Shown piece by piece: positions 39,036 through 51,944 of a stretch of 64,000 bases of DNA. Both the position numbers and the translations under genes were made by a program. Origin of the DNA: Flammula alnicola (taxonomy: Eukaryota; Basidiomycota; Agaricomycetes; Agaricales; Strophariaceae); assembly GCA_015499995.1 (NCBI GenBank), contig JADNRV010000087.1, positions 124,001 to 188,000 of the forward strand, written 5' to 3'. The notes beneath the pieces are model-generated. The model had not been told where the DNA came from, did no database searches, and was given only the letters and a program-made list of their open reading frames with translations. The stretch's first letter is position 1; each line of letters begins with the position of its first letter.

Positions 39036-40130
39036 CTATTGCTGCTGCTGTTGTTGTTGCGGTGAATACGCGTGCTTCATCACAGACACGATCATAGTCA
39101 GCGTAGCTGCCCCAGCCCCAGCATGGACAACAGACGAGCAAGCATTGCTGGGCCGACAATAGAGGCTATGAGCAAACAGTGGTGACAAGGCAGTAATCCG
39201 ACATACCTTGTGCAACTGGAAGGGCGCACGCAAATGCAGCAGAGCACGACAGAGCAGATGTTCAGGCAGTGGGCCACTGAAACTCTGCTGCAGTGCTTAA
39301 ACTCATAGGCAAACAACAAACGACACAGCTGTTTTCGGCAGCGTGAGGGGTAGCAACCCGTCGCCCTCGTATCCATCGTGGCTGGGGATTCGGCAGACTA
39401 TGAAAGGCATGGAAATGGAGCTCAGCAAGAGGTCTGAAAATTGGATTAGTAAATAGATAGATAGATAGATAACAGAAGACGTGCCTTGTTCAGACCTTCC
39501 CATCCCTTAAACTCAACCCATATCCCTCGAAGTTCACCGGATGTCGAAATGGCCCGCCGGTCGGTGTGTCGCTGGCTAAATGGGAAGAGGGTGGCATGTT
39601 AGTTAACTGGGTTGAGTGATGCATGCAAGAACTTACAATCATGTGAAATGACAAGGTGGTTTTCCATCGTTCATTTTACCTGGGAGCATCTACACGGCAG
39701 TGAGGTTAATGGGTCTTGAGGATTTCGTCCAGACAAGTGAAGGCAACTTACAATGTAGTTCTTCGTGCGAGACACTCCCGTCTGCCTCGCTGGTAGCGTC
39801 GTTGGCTATCGAAGGACATGAGAGTAGGCGGCGGTGGTGGTAGTGGTAAGAGATGAACAAGTTGACACGGCGACCACGTTCAACTTTCATCAGCAAAGTC
39901 ACGTGTGTCGGAGAATGAACTGACTTTGTTGAAACGTCGGTTCCTCCAAAATTCCTCCACGCGCAATTCGCACACTGCATATGTGTGGGCCAATAGCTAT
40001 TGAATCGGACAATGCGTGGAGTATCTGGTGATTTAGTGACTTGCACCGCGATAGTGAAGCATTGAACATCAGCGACTTCCGGGGAGTGAACTTGGAGCCA
40101 ACATGAGAAGAGCCAATTTATCGAAAGCAT
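39036..40130 (-). CDS. Possible hypothetical gene, multi-exon, unrecognised
   Basis: A 146-codon frame (40130-39690) and shorter frames down to 39036 are separated by plausible introns (GTAAGT near 39752, GTAAGT near 39640). None of the pieces resembles a family I know, and neighbouring frames give equally plausible exons. It may be a real small gene or chance. The right edge has a CAG/CTG-rich microsatellite (39039-39061). Confidence 0.25.
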
Positions 40131-40588
40131 TTCGAAAGCACCCTAAGTACAATTGCTAAATGTACAATTACCTGTAGTCTTTGTAGTCATATGTAGTCTG
40201 AACAGCACACTATGTGGGGACAGGCAATGCAACGTGAATTTGGTGTGCTTACATAAAGCTTACTTGGCCTAAAATTATGGCGCACTCTACTACTGCAGCA
40301 CACAGTCAGCAGGTCGACAAGCTTTGGTGGGGAGAAGTGTTTCAAATAGTATTCCTGTTGTATTGGCCTTTTTATATTCTAACAATTCGATGTTTAAACC
40401 CTTAAAAACATGTAAATGTGTGCTAGGTGAAAGTGAAAACATTTTTTCTGAAAAATCTGTAAAGGCCCGTACAACTGGGAAGGTCTCAAGTGTCCAAAAG
40501 TTCAATTGTTAAGGCTGTCAGAGTGGTGTGTCCACCTACACCGATGCTGGATAGAATCCAAGGTTTTGCACATTATGTAATCTAAAAG
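40131..40588. other. Intergenic, 5' flank of the next gene
   Basis: I see nothing coding. TGTAGTC repeats occur at 40173-40200. Confidence 0.5.
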
Positions 40589-40638
40589 ACGCGTTTAATT
40601 AAAGACGCGTCGAGAGCAGATGTGCAAAGTAGACGCGT
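40589..40638 (+). promoter_or_regulatory. Cluster of three ACGCGT boxes (MCB-like)
   Basis: ACGCGT occurs at 40589-40594, 40605-40610 and 40633-40638, just upstream of the likely ATG at 40659. In yeasts this is the MluI cell-cycle box bound by MBF to drive G1/S genes. Three perfect copies in 50 bp are unlikely by chance. Function here is inferred. Confidence 0.5.
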
Positions 40639-40658
40639 TTTGTCCCTTCCGCTCTCAA

Positions 40659-43652
40659 ATGGCTGGCCCATTTCGTTGGAATCCACTCAAGCAGAGATCC
40701 CAGGCCCGAAAAGACTCTATGAAAAAAGCAGTTGAAGCACGGAAAAACAAGGAAAATCCACAAGACGACACACCTTCCTCTCCTGCCGTAACGGATTATC
40801 ACACCATCAGTTCCAATTACATCACCTCTCAGGACCAGCTCCTTGCTTCTCAGCGTCGTGCAGATAATTTCTACCGTGAGGTCCGAAATGGGAGGAGGAC
40901 TATCACAAGGACAAAGTTGAGAAACTCCGAGATCCAAGGCCAACTTCGGGACTGCCAAAATGAGCTTAGAGTTCACAAGGCCGAAATCAATGCAAAGGAT
41001 ACCATCATCGACTCTTTAACGGAGAAGCTCGACATGGCTGAAGAAGCCTTTTTGGAAAACAAAGAGACCATCGCACATGTACGGGCTCAAGCCAATAGAG
41101 CAAGGAATCGGCAAAATCTCCGCCTTTCTCGATTAGGCGAAAAATTCCAGAAGGTCGTCGCGCAACCCATCAAAAAGTTTGCCTTAAAAAATAAAGGCAT
41201 CTTAACGGAAACCTCTCGCTCTATGACACGCAACCTGGTGACGAGCGGCATCTCAAGAAGCAATGTGATGAACGTTATTGAGGCAGTGGCCTCGGCCATA
41301 GGAGTTGAGGTCGAGGATTCCCTTGACACGCGAACTGTCGGGACTCGGCCGTATCGAGCATGAAGGACTTATCGCCGCAAAATTGCAGCTTGTACATGAG
41401 ATCGAGAGCGCAGGTTGTAAGTAAACCATTACTTTTCGTCCGAGCCTTCAGTTATACATTTATTTCCAGCACACACACTTAGCGGCGACGGAACAACACA
41501 CAAGCACATCAACTACGAGTCACGGCATATCGCGCTAGAGGTTCCATCATATAAAACACCTCCTGGAGCGTCCAGTTCACAGCCCCAGACAGAGCCAGAT
41601 CCAACCGTCCCAAATACTATACCATCCGAGAGATTCTACGCAAAGAAAATCCATCCGAGCCAGCGGTTTGCTGGAATTAATTCAGCGCCTAATCATACCA
41701 GCGCGGAGCAGATGAACGGTTGGAACGAATTCATCAAGGACATATACTCGCTCTGGAATTCGAGTCCAGCTGGTGCTCGAAAATCAGCTGACTTTCGTAC
41801 CTTCTTCCTTCGTGCTCTCGCAATGGGAACTGACCACGCCAACGACCAAAAGAAACTCAAAGAATTGTTCCACGAGATGAAGAATTTCTACGATCGAGAG
41901 GTACGCGGCGAGCGTGCCCTTCTCCGCCTGTCTCCAGACAAACTTCTCGAGGTTATCTTTGACCTAAACGAGAAAAAGATTGCGGACGCCGGAGGACAAA
42001 GTGCATGGGATGCTCTCTCGGATACCGAAAAGGCCAAACGAAACTCGCAGCTTCACGGGGAGCTCTGCCAGATTTACGGTCAAGTGGAATATGATGCGCT
42101 CTCTGATGAGCAAAAACGCGAGGCTGATTTCTTCCTCTGGGCTGGATGCTGCATGCACAAGGACTTGAATTCGCACAAAGGAGGGAACACGCGAATGATG
42201 GCATTTTGGGGCACGAACAACCTGACGAAGCCAATTACTTTGATGAACAAGGACAATGCAGCAGCTTCGAGATTGGGTGATACTGGTGCCAAGAAGCGTG
42301 CAGAAGAGGTTTCAACAGGAGGCGCAGTTAAATTAACGTCGCTGATGGGCGCATTATTCAATCACAAGGACGACAAGAAAGGATACCAGCAATCGACGGA
42401 CATTTTCATGGAAGCAAAAATCGGCTATCGAATCCGTTTCCCCGACACCAGCAACACGCGATACCAATGTTACTCCGATGCTGCTGGCGAAGTCATGGTC
42501 TACATGCCTCTTTACATTCAGTTTCTTGACTTTTCTCGTCTCCAAAAGGAAACCCGCAGCTTCACCAACATCGAACAGAACGTCTGGAATGGCCTTCACG
42601 ACATACCAACAATCACAGAGCTCGCCGCTCTCACGTTATATGGCCAGGCGGTAACACATCCGTATATGCGAGAGGTGCGCGGCAAGGACAGAAAGCATTC
42701 CAACGTCTTTGAGCTTGGTCCTCTGCACGAGCAGGTAAAGCTGCACTGTCGCCTATTGATCGAGTTCCCAGAGCTTGTATTCGGGCCCGAAGGATCTTAC
42801 GAGAAAGGATCCATGGACGGAAAAATGTGGGAATGACCAGATGCTGTATACGCAGTCCAGTCTCTTGCTCCGAAACTTCCCCATCTACGAGGAGCCTTCA
42901 TATCGTTCCTGGAAGGCGCGTTCGAAACTTGGGAACAGTTCTCGGCAGAATTTGCTCCAGGTGGCGAGATTGCGAGGGCGTCCGCTGCGGAGCGGCAACG
43001 AGCATGGGTGGCCAATGCGAATGATCACAATGAAGGAGGTCTTGGGACCTTTCGCCAGAATGCAAAAATCGCACCTAATATGTCGCTTGACACGTATAAT
43101 GCACGGCAGATGTACAAGCGCAACGACACCGCCTCGTTTATTTTGGCAGAACTCCCTCGACCCGAGGACCAGGCATTTTTGAGAAAGGCAGCACGAGATA
43201 TAGGAAGCCAAGGACGCGAGAAGGAGAGGCGGCGACGAGAACATGAAGCCACTGAGGCGAGAGTTGCTGCACACATCGAGAAGGATAAAATCCGGAAAGA
43301 GAAGAAAGACAAATGGGCACATGCGATAACATCTGTCCCACTCGACTTCGATGAGAAAATTCTCACCCAGGAACAAAGGAATGTCGCGAACATTGATCTC
43401 CAACTCGAATGGCACCGACAACTGAAAGATCATGATCTCGGAAATCAAATCCCGAAGAAAAAAGATCTCCCACGAAAAGCTGAGAAACTTGCAGCTCTTA
43501 TCGCAGCAGTGCATCGATTCAATGCAGCTGGGCTTTCTCCTCCTGACCAGTCTTCAAATATGCAGGTAGATGAGCCCACCGAGCAATCAGCTCCTGGTGG
43601 AAATGATGAGACATCTGATTTAGAGGCCGATGATTTAATGGACATTTATTGA
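40659..43652 (+). pseudogene. Large uncharacterised Agaricomycete-type protein, decayed copy
   Basis: The first exon encodes a coiled-coil-like, Lys/Glu/Arg-rich region (QLRDCQNELRVHKAEINAKD), then IRIEHEGLIAAKLQL-type sequence after a frame change at about 41345. An intron (41417-41469) leads into SGDGTTHKHINYESRHIAL, AGCCMHKDLNSHKGGNTRMM, ALFNHKDDKKGYQQS, PDTSNTRYQCYSDAA and, later, ANANDHNEGGLGTFR. I remember this block order from many dispersed, unannotated mushroom genes, but I cannot give a function. The conserved Cys-Cys-His-Lys-Asp run could be catalytic or metal-binding. An in-frame TGA at 42834-42836 interrupts an otherwise open frame that continues to 43652, and with the frame change it marks the copy as broken. 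Confidence 0.6.
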
Positions 43653-44040
43653 TACTGAATATAAGCTAATAATCTTGTACTTTTTGACATATTTACATTA
43701 CATACCTCTAGTCACTGCGTTTGTGGTGAAATATAGACGCCCTCTATTTAGGTATCTATGAGGCACCAATCGCGGAAATAGTGGCCGACTATTTTTGGAA
43801 TAAGGGCACCTCTATTATGCCGTTTATTGGTAAGACATTGGGGCCTAAATAGTGCCCTCCATAGGTCAATCATAGGATGTATAGAGGCCCACCATATATC
43901 ACCAATGAAGGTCTTTATTTATTCTATTCCGTAGCAATAGTGGGCACCATTGGGCCACTATTTATCACAATGTCACATCAAACATGAATGCCAAAATCGG
44001 ATATAATTGCGTGATTGAAATCACATGACACTAATTAAAA

Positions 44041-44115
44041 CGCGGTAATAAAAAACGCGGTAATAAAAAACGCGGTAATAAAAAACGCAGTAATAAAAAC
44101 GCGGTTATAAAAATC
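44041..44115 (+). repeat. 15-bp minisatellite, five units
   Basis: CGCGGTAATAAAAAA repeats at 44041, 44056, 44071, 44086 (CGCAG variant) and 44100 (one base shorter, GTTAT variant). It lies in the subterminal part of the CACTA element and may bind its transposase. Confidence 0.9.
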
Positions 44116-44462
44116 ACGTCCTCCCTGCGATGCATTTGATATCCGCCCCCAGGGACCCTCGTTCCCAATGCCTTGCAAAATATAGTATACCAATTACCCC
44201 GAAGACCCTGCTGATTGTCATGTACACATTTAACAAGCCAGGTCTGGGATAAATCCCAAACAAGACGTACCCGCTCATGAACAAACGTGTTCCGCTGTGT
44301 CTGACACCGTCTTTTCCCAGCTGCACGTTCGCACTGTCCGGCTGAGGCCTCAGTCATCTGCATCACAACGTATCAGTCGGCCATTCCCGAAAATCAAGAA
44401 ATCTTCACGCACCGAATAATCCATCCTCGACTTCCATCCCCAGTCCCTTCCACAGGTGCACG

Positions 44463-46440
44463 ATGGAGGGCTCGCAGCCCATGCTAGATGGACCCGATCA
44501 TGTGAGTCAATAGCAGTATACCCTACAAGCTGTAGACTTACCTATTGACGTGCCGCATAGACACCAAACCTGCCGTCGGTCAGACAGACACCATTATACA
44601 GGCCTCCTGATCCTTCGATTGACAAAGAAAACCCTTGTCCACCACTAGTACGTGCAACTAGTCAATGCAAAATTCTATGATTGACCATTATCCAGCACGC
44701 ACCTGCAGATGGACGACCATCCAGGCCCCCATTTGGAGCAGTGAACGCACAGCTACAATTACCACCTGGTCCACACCAATATCAGTTCGGAAGTGCCGAC
44801 CAGCAGCCGTACCAGCCCCAACAAGCATATCAGAACCATCAGCAGCAGTACGCACCGTACCAGCCACCAGTCCAGTCATATCCAGTAATGGTCAGTGAAA
44901 AAAAATTCAATGCCATGTATCGTGCTCACCTGCATTATAGAACCAGTACCCTACGGATCCATTCCAACGGCCAGTCACGTACCAGCCCGCCGCACCGCTG
45001 GCACCCAATCCTCCAGTCCCAACCATCGACCCTATGCTTTGGAACTCTGACAAGGTTGTGATTAGCGCAGCTGAGATTGAGGAGATGCGACGTACCATAA
45101 TCGAGTTCCAGGAGTTCAAAAATGCCCAAAACAATCCCCAGCAACACAACGACGAGTCTCAGGTGACCATCAATCGAACAATCCAGGAGGTTAGAGAGTT
45201 GCAGGCAGCTCTGCATGCCACCGTTGCCAAAGAGCGGTGCATGGGTGAGCGAAAGCCCCGCAATAACCCATTGCTCGTACGTTTGTAAACCATCCACGTC
45301 TACCTGTTACTAAATGGATGTTAGACCGCAGTTCACTCTGCAATGCAAGACTTACTTGATGTTGTTAAGGTCCCAAATGACAAGGGAGAGATGGTCGAGG
45401 ACAGGAAGAAACTCCCTGATCCTCTGCCAGATGGAGCGCCGCCGAACCTCGCAGCAGATGGAACCCGCCTCTACAATCCTAGATGGCAGAAGGGCATTAC
45501 CCAACATGCGGAGAACAGAGCATACAGAGATGCATCTGTTGCTCTAATCAAAAGTCGCGAGACGGTAAGCATTTACTTGGTATTGATAACATATTACTTA
45601 GCTAATTTTGTAGGCCAACCCTGACTCTGAGATTGACCCTCTCATCCTCAATGACAGGAGAACTCTTGTAGGGCCCGTTGACAAATACTTTAATACCTTG
45701 CGCACTCGTTACAAGGCAGCTCATGACACGGAAGCTAGCGAGAAGGCTGCAAAACTTGCACAACTAGTGAAGATTCGCAATCGAAAAAAACAGGTGAGTA
45801 CGGATCTACATAAGAGCAAAGACATACCTGAGAACCTCTATTTAGCTTGCTAAGGTTGTACGTGAGGGTGCTCAGGTGCTAAAGAAGCACTATGGAGCCG
45901 AGGCAACAGAAAACGTCGAATCAGCAATCCACACTGACTGGATGCCTTCCGAGCATTCGGACTGCGGCAATATGACACCAGCCTCATTCGACGCACACCG
46001 TTTGACTCATATTGGACATAATGCAGGCTGGGAAGTGCATGATCTGTTATGGCGATCAAAAAGCGTGAGTGCAATGTCTGTTTTCAAGATAAAGCTTACC
46101 TGGCGAGCAGCTTGTAAAGTTGTACCTCCGACTGGTTGAGCTGTACCACGAGGAACAGGCTGAAAAGGCCCGACGCACAGGCAAGAAACAGAAAATGTCC
46201 AAGCGAACCCCAACCTACTCATGCCTGCCAGAAAATGCGAACAATAATCCACCTGCACTCATTCAGGAGACTGGAGCCATGCCTTACCGATGGTGTGTTA
46301 GTAACGCGTGGGCCGCACGTACCAATAACAGGGATTTGGAGCTTGAGGAGGATCCGGACTTTGCAATCTTCAAGTTGGATATCCCGGACACAGACCTTAC
46401 TGCCAAGTCTCTGACCTATCTTGCTAGATATGAAGATTAG
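44463..46440 (+). CDS. CACTA element accessory protein, eight exons
   Basis: Exons 44463-44501, 44561-44647, 44696-44890, 44941-45276, 45325-45564, 45614-45793, 45846-46064 and 46111-46440 give 541 residues, and every intron falls between codons. The N-terminal third is Pro/Gln/Tyr-rich (PHQYQFGSADQQPYQPQQ). A predicted helical/coiled segment (SAAEIEEMRRTIIEFQEFKN) follows, and then an uncharacterised C-terminal half containing LYNPRWQKGITQHAENRAYR and HIGHNAGWEVHDLLWRSKS. It converges on the transposase gene with 56 bp between stops. Its position is like that of the second, DNA-binding or regulatory gene of plant CACTA elements, but there is no sequence evidence that it does that job. Confidence 0.8.
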
Positions 46441-46496
46441 GTACCGAATTATTGTACATGTTAAATAACGGCCTAAGAATTACTTGATTGACAGTA

Positions 46497-49400
46497 TTAG
46501 TTCATCTGTTACAGGCTTGACTACGAGATATTACTTACCTGCCCCCGAAGTACAGTTACCCAAACTTTCTGCCCTTTGATAGTTGACGTGTGACGAATAG
46601 CGTAGCACTTGATGGTCCGTAAGTCAATAAGCATGGGTAGTGTTTCATTGGGTGGATGATATTGGTCGTGCTGCCAAACTTGAACTGATACTGTCGTGCT
46701 ACATAACAAATGGTTACGACGTGACAGTTAGACGATCTTGGAATACTCACAATGAATTCCATATCGTGTTTGATAGGGAAATTTGGGAAGGAACCATCCA
46801 GCGCATATGGCCAAAACGATGCAGGCCCGTGACAAGCTGGTTAATTGCAAATATATCCACCAGTTCGCCAACATGCAGGACCCCGTTGACGTCGACAGCC
46901 ACAAGAGAATCAGCGGCAGACCCAGACCGCCGTGATGCGGCGAATTGATTACGGTCGATGATAACGTGGTCAAAAAATGTTGCACGGCAGAGTAACGGTT
47001 GGCTTTGAGGAGATGGCGGAAGGGCGATGTGGGAGTGAATGACTCCTGGAGCAAGCCGTTCCTGGAAGTGTCGTAAAACCTCAAAATATAGGGATGTGGG
47101 GATAGCGGCTGCTTCAGCACGGTCGCTAAGCTTGAAGGTCACGCCACCGGTTTCCTGAGCTTCGTCTAGCTCCTGTGCAAGCGCCTGCACTGTTCCTCGG
47201 TCATCGGCGGATGCTTTGTACATGGCTGCTGCCATTAACCGTAGGTCTTCATCTTGTGAGTTGGATGACTGTGCAAGCTACAAGAAAGACTAGTGTCAGT
47301 ACATTCACAAGACATCAAACAATAGGTCATACCAGCCTTGATTCTTGGACTGTTCGGTGAAACTCTCTGAAAAATGATGTTTCCAACTCGCCGCCGGCAT
47401 GGTTGCTTGTCTTGTAGCTCTTGAGTACCTTGTTCAGCCGTTCAAACAAGAATGTCCAGAACTCATGCAAAGGTCCATAGTCTCTAACAGAGTCAGGAGT
47501 ATGACATGCATAGTGGTGGTTGGGGCGAATCACCGAAGGGCCGTAAAGCTTTTGAAACATTGAGAAAATGTCTGACAAGAGCGAACAGACTTACTTTGAC
47601 AAGCTCTTGGCAATACTCTCGCAGCAGTTTGTCTGCCGTTTGGAGATCCTCTTCCGTAATTCGACGGCTAATCAGTATCCGCACTGCCTGACACAGCTTC
47701 AGGAAGTTGGTGGGATCCTGTGGGTGAAGGTTCGATGGGGTCGCTGCATCTGCCGCCTCATCGTCGGCAGTCGTATCCTTGTTGCGTCGAGCACGCTTTC
47801 GGGTGCTTGCCCTTGAGGGTTGGCCATATTCTTCATCGGCTTTGTCTTCGATAGCTCCGGCATCGAGTTCTTCGTTGTCAGAGTCAATGTCCATGGCCTT
47901 GATTACAATGAGAACAAGTTATATAATATAATATTCAGAAGACTCACCGCTGCAGCTGCCCGAGCTGAAGGTTTGCGGTTGCGAGAAGGTCTGGCCTCAC
48001 GTCTGGCTGCCGCGGCCTCTGCTGCCTTGGCTTGCTTTGCTGCCTGAGCATCAGCAATGGCAGAAATTCGTCGCTCCAAGACGAATCCATGATCGTTGGC
48101 CATATAATCTTCCCATATCTGAGGAATCTGTGGGTATTATATTAGAAGGAGCCAGCCATTGTCAAACGAGAACACTTACCGCAATCGGTGCTACCACGGT
48201 CGCAAAAACCAACCATTGATCAGCGGTAAGTGAGCCACCTGCAGGTTCTCCGATTAAACTAGGTAAACGTCCCAGCTTTGCAGGCATATGAAGCTAGAAC
48301 ATAGAAATGAACAAAAATGTTCCCAGCCAAGAACATTTGAACTCACATCAGCCAGAATAGCATGGAGGCGGCGTAGCTCTTTGGTTTTGCGGAGGATGTT
48401 AAGTTGGACCCATATGTGATAGAAGTGGGTCTTAACGACACCTAAGGCAGGAAGATGAGTTACACAAAAGAAAATGCATTCAATATTGATGTATACTGAC
48501 CGAGAAACAGGTTGTGCATAGGGTCAATAACTATCATTCTGCAGAGGTCAAAGTACGGCAGCCGTGACAGCTCAGACCATCGAGTAGCATAGGTTTTGAC
48601 AAACTCGGCCTTCGCGGTCTTGGTCGACAGAGCCAGCCATCGTCCTTGTAACTCGCGCTGTTCCGCATCTGTACGAGCTCGGAATCCTGGAATAAATTCA
48701 TTAGATTGTTATTATTGTGATTTAAACTTGACTTACCATTGGGCGCAAAAGATTCCGGACAGGCTTTCTGCATCTGAGATACCCAACACTTTGTGCAGAA
48801 AAATGAATGTGAATGGGAGCCAAATCCACCAAGTTTATGTGCAGCCGGCTTATCGCAAACCACAGCGACCAACGCGACCCGGATCAGACGACCTAGAGGA
48901 TGTTTGGGAGTGATAATAATGACGCCGACAGCCCACAAGCGGAGCAGTTCATTGACAATAAGCACCATGTAATAATGGACTTGGTCAACGTCCGCTTCCT
49001 TGGGTCCAGGCATAATTGCCGCCAGGAGAAGGTTTGCTGTTCGGTACCTACATATTTACTCTAGTATAAGTAGTCATGTCATACAATGAAGTCAAATACA
49101 TACCGAAGATGGGGGGGCAGATTGATCACACTGTACGACATGGGACATGAGGTATGGGAGGGCGCTATCTGACTGCGCAGATAGGAAAACCTGCAAAGTA
49201 TTGTTGGTTAGATGTTCCGAGTCCAACATGTGATATCGACTTACCAGTCAACGCCGAGAGAAACCCCAATGCGCAACTCGCCAGAGGCTCGGACCTCTGC
49301 GCTAGGCGAGAAGAATTTGCTGCCGTCCTCACATGGCAGTTCCTGGCATATCTGGCCATCAAATATATTGTTATATTCGCCATCCACGGACGCGGCGACC

Positions 49401-50628
49401 TTGTCTAGAGAGCGTTCGATTTCATCCTCCACTCCAGGGTTAGCCAACATGGTGGCCAGCTGCTCTTCGAGTGACTTGTAAGGGAACTGGAGTCGAGGTT
49501 TTGGTTTTTGTCGCTCGGTACGCCCACGACGTTGCTCGGCTGAGGTTGGGGTGGTGTTAAACAGAGGCTGTGCGCAGCACATTCCTGTTGTCGGGGTGGA
49601 TGGTGGATAGACTTTTTGGCAGGTTGGACAGACTGGGCAGACAGGAAAGACAGGGTCGGCATTGAGAGTGGTCATGACCGTCGGTAGAGTCACAGCCATA
49701 GGCGGGTCAATAACCACACCAGACGCCCGAAGTATGATGCCGAAGCATACCAAAACCGCATTGCAGGCACGGAAGGGCAGATGGCATTGCGCGTGAAGCC
49801 AGAAAACAAGCAGGTATATGAAATACACCACTTTATTTTCATGAACGTCAGATGGAGTGGGAAGAGCGGTGGCGGAGGAGTTGGCTGGAGTGTAACGAAA
49901 AGGATCGTCAAGGACAGGAGGCGTCCTGGGAGCTGCGGGTACAGGAGCAGCAGGAGTAGTACCAGCAGGAGTTGAAGAGGGCTCGGCAGGCATTGCGAGT
50001 GCTGAACCAGACTGCATAGATATTAGAGATCAGTATAAAGGAACGGCGAATAAAATATTGTTGATACGTACTTGGACAAGAGATATAACTTCATCGGTTG
50101 GTAAATCATCCTGGGCCCGTTCTGGGTCTGGTTCTTCCCAGTCATCCCGCACGATCAGGTCAAACTCCTCTCCAGACATCACAACCTCGAGAAAATGCAG
50201 GAGACCCCGCTGTTCCTCGGCCGTAATGACAGCAGGCTCGTCCACGCGAGGCTCTGGGGGATCCACATACATATCGTCGAAGTCATCTTCGGGTGGGAGA
50301 TTCACAGTTGGCGGAGCTCGAGGTGCGTCAGGCGGAATCGTGGCTGAAGGTCCAGTGGTTTCAACTGGTGCTGGGAGGGATGGGCTGGATGCCAATGTGA
50401 CCATGCGACGAGGAAGGACGGTGGCTCGAGCAGCTAGTGACTGCTGGTGCTGCAAGCTCCTTCGGCGAAGATCTCGCTGTTCATGGGTTTTGAGTTCACG
50501 AGAAAGAACCAGCTTGCCATTGCATTGAGAGCAGGGGCAGGGGACTTTGCGCGCCTAAATAAAAAGACAATAATAACGAAAAATACGTTTGGGCAGGAGG
50601 AGATGAGACTTACAGAGCTAGTGGACAT
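46497..50628 (-). CDS. Tnp2-like CACTA transposase
   Basis: This many-exon gene starts at MSTSS (50628) and is spliced to ARKVPCPCSQCNGK, a zinc-knuckle-like head. Later blocks are typical of Tnp2 transposases: RIGVSLGVDW (first acidic region), NLPPHLR, IMPGPKEADVDQV, GFGSHSHSFFCTKCWVSQ, VIDPMHNLFLG near 48525, and HHYACHTPDSVRDYGPLHEFW near 47500 with a SNHAGGELE block behind it. The C-terminus is RTIKCYAIRHTS...GQKVWVTVLRG, then a tiny last exon ending at TAA 46499-46497. A Lys/Ala/Glu-rich and acidic insert lies around 48050-47830. I saw no clear stop, but not every splice was checked. It would cut and join the CACTG ends. Confidence 0.85.
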
Positions 50629-51944
50629 CTGGCTTGTATCGAGGTCGTGGTGGTTGCAAGAGAAAAAGACCTAAATTTTCGGATTAGAAATGAAACATAG
50701 TCAATATCTATTTCCCAGCAATAGAGGGTTCAATTGCTTCACGGAAGCAAAAACCGAAAACAGATAAATCTCAGGGGCAGGTACTCACCATCGTTCATCG
50801 GAGGTTCTTGATGAGCCCCAAGCGAGGGCACAAAAAGCATCAAATACATGTTATATGTGCGGGGGGAGAGCGACGAGGAAAATCTGAAGACAAGAGATCA
50901 GTAAAGGTATAATTTAAATGTCCAGGAAAAAAGAAATGGATGAACACCACACGATGATACAAAATCGCATCTGGATGGGCGTTGGCCGACGCACAGTCAA
51001 AGCGAGAGCTATACAACCGACGCGAAGTCAAAGTTGTAGTTAACGATGGACGACGCTGGTCGCGTCCATCAGATTAAGGGAGGTGGAGAGGTAAAAGCAG
51101 ATAGCTCACCTGAATGTATTGTCATAGCGCTGGGACGATGGAGCAGTGGGGCGAAAGGGACAAAGGGCAGATGGGCAGAGATGAAGGGAGATGATGGAGG
51201 GGGGAAGGAATGGAAAGAGTGGAGGAACGAGTGGGTCAGTCGACAATTCCCACACCGAAGTTAAACGAACTTCGGCGACGTTGGGAATTGACGCCCTAAC
51301 TCCGCCACACCTGCCTCTCACCACCACGACCTCCTCCTCTTCTTACCCACTCCCACATCAACAACCCACGGTCGCCCGTTTGTTTGCCCCAGGTCCCCAG
51401 ATGAACCACGTTGGTCCTCGGATACAAGATGGGAGGCACGTCCAGTTTCTCCAGGTAACTATTTATATCCAACTCCAACGTCCCGGTCCTGACGTGTTTG
51501 TTTCCTAGCGCTTTGCTCAGCACTTCTGCAACCGCCTCGCACAATGCCTTCTCGCATCACCCATCCCATCCAGCCCACGAACAGCCGAACGCTAGCCATC
51601 CAGACACAGAGCGTACTCTGCTTGTAAATATGTTGGTATGTAGATTCTGTCTTTCTCGTTATTGCAGTCGTTGTTTACGGTACTTTGCAGAGCAATTCTC
51701 CAACGCCGTCACTATTATCTCGCTATACACTGCCTTCTCGCACCACCCATCCCATCCAGCTCACGAGAAGCCGAACGCTAGCCGTCCAGACACAGAGTCT
51801 GCACGGAAACACCCCTCTCTCTCCTCCGCATCGCCTTCTTCCCCGCACCCACACGTGTACGCCTACAACGACCTGCGCTCTGACCCAGCGCGACCCTCCC
51901 CAACCGCCCCGCCGAAACCCAACAGCGCTGGGCACCAACTCGGT
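50629..51944. other. Non-coding interior of the CACTA element
   Basis: No gene is supported. It contains an imperfect ~48-bp inverted repeat at about 51240-51288 (CAATTCCCACACCGAAGTT against its complement). A direct duplication, CACCCATCCCATCCAGC with CCGAACGCTAGCC(A/G)TCCAGACACAGAG, occurs at about 51558-51612 and 51739-51800. Confidence 0.55.

Noticed and set aside
41345..41365. Very short intron to rescue the frame in the large decayed gene
   Set aside because: The only GT-AG pairs here would give an intron of about 22 bases, far shorter than any other in the window; a small insertion is simpler, and a downstream TGA already breaks the gene.
44041..44115. CRISPR-like repeat array
   Set aside because: The units are directly adjacent 15-mers with no spacers, in a fungal transposon; it is a minisatellite.
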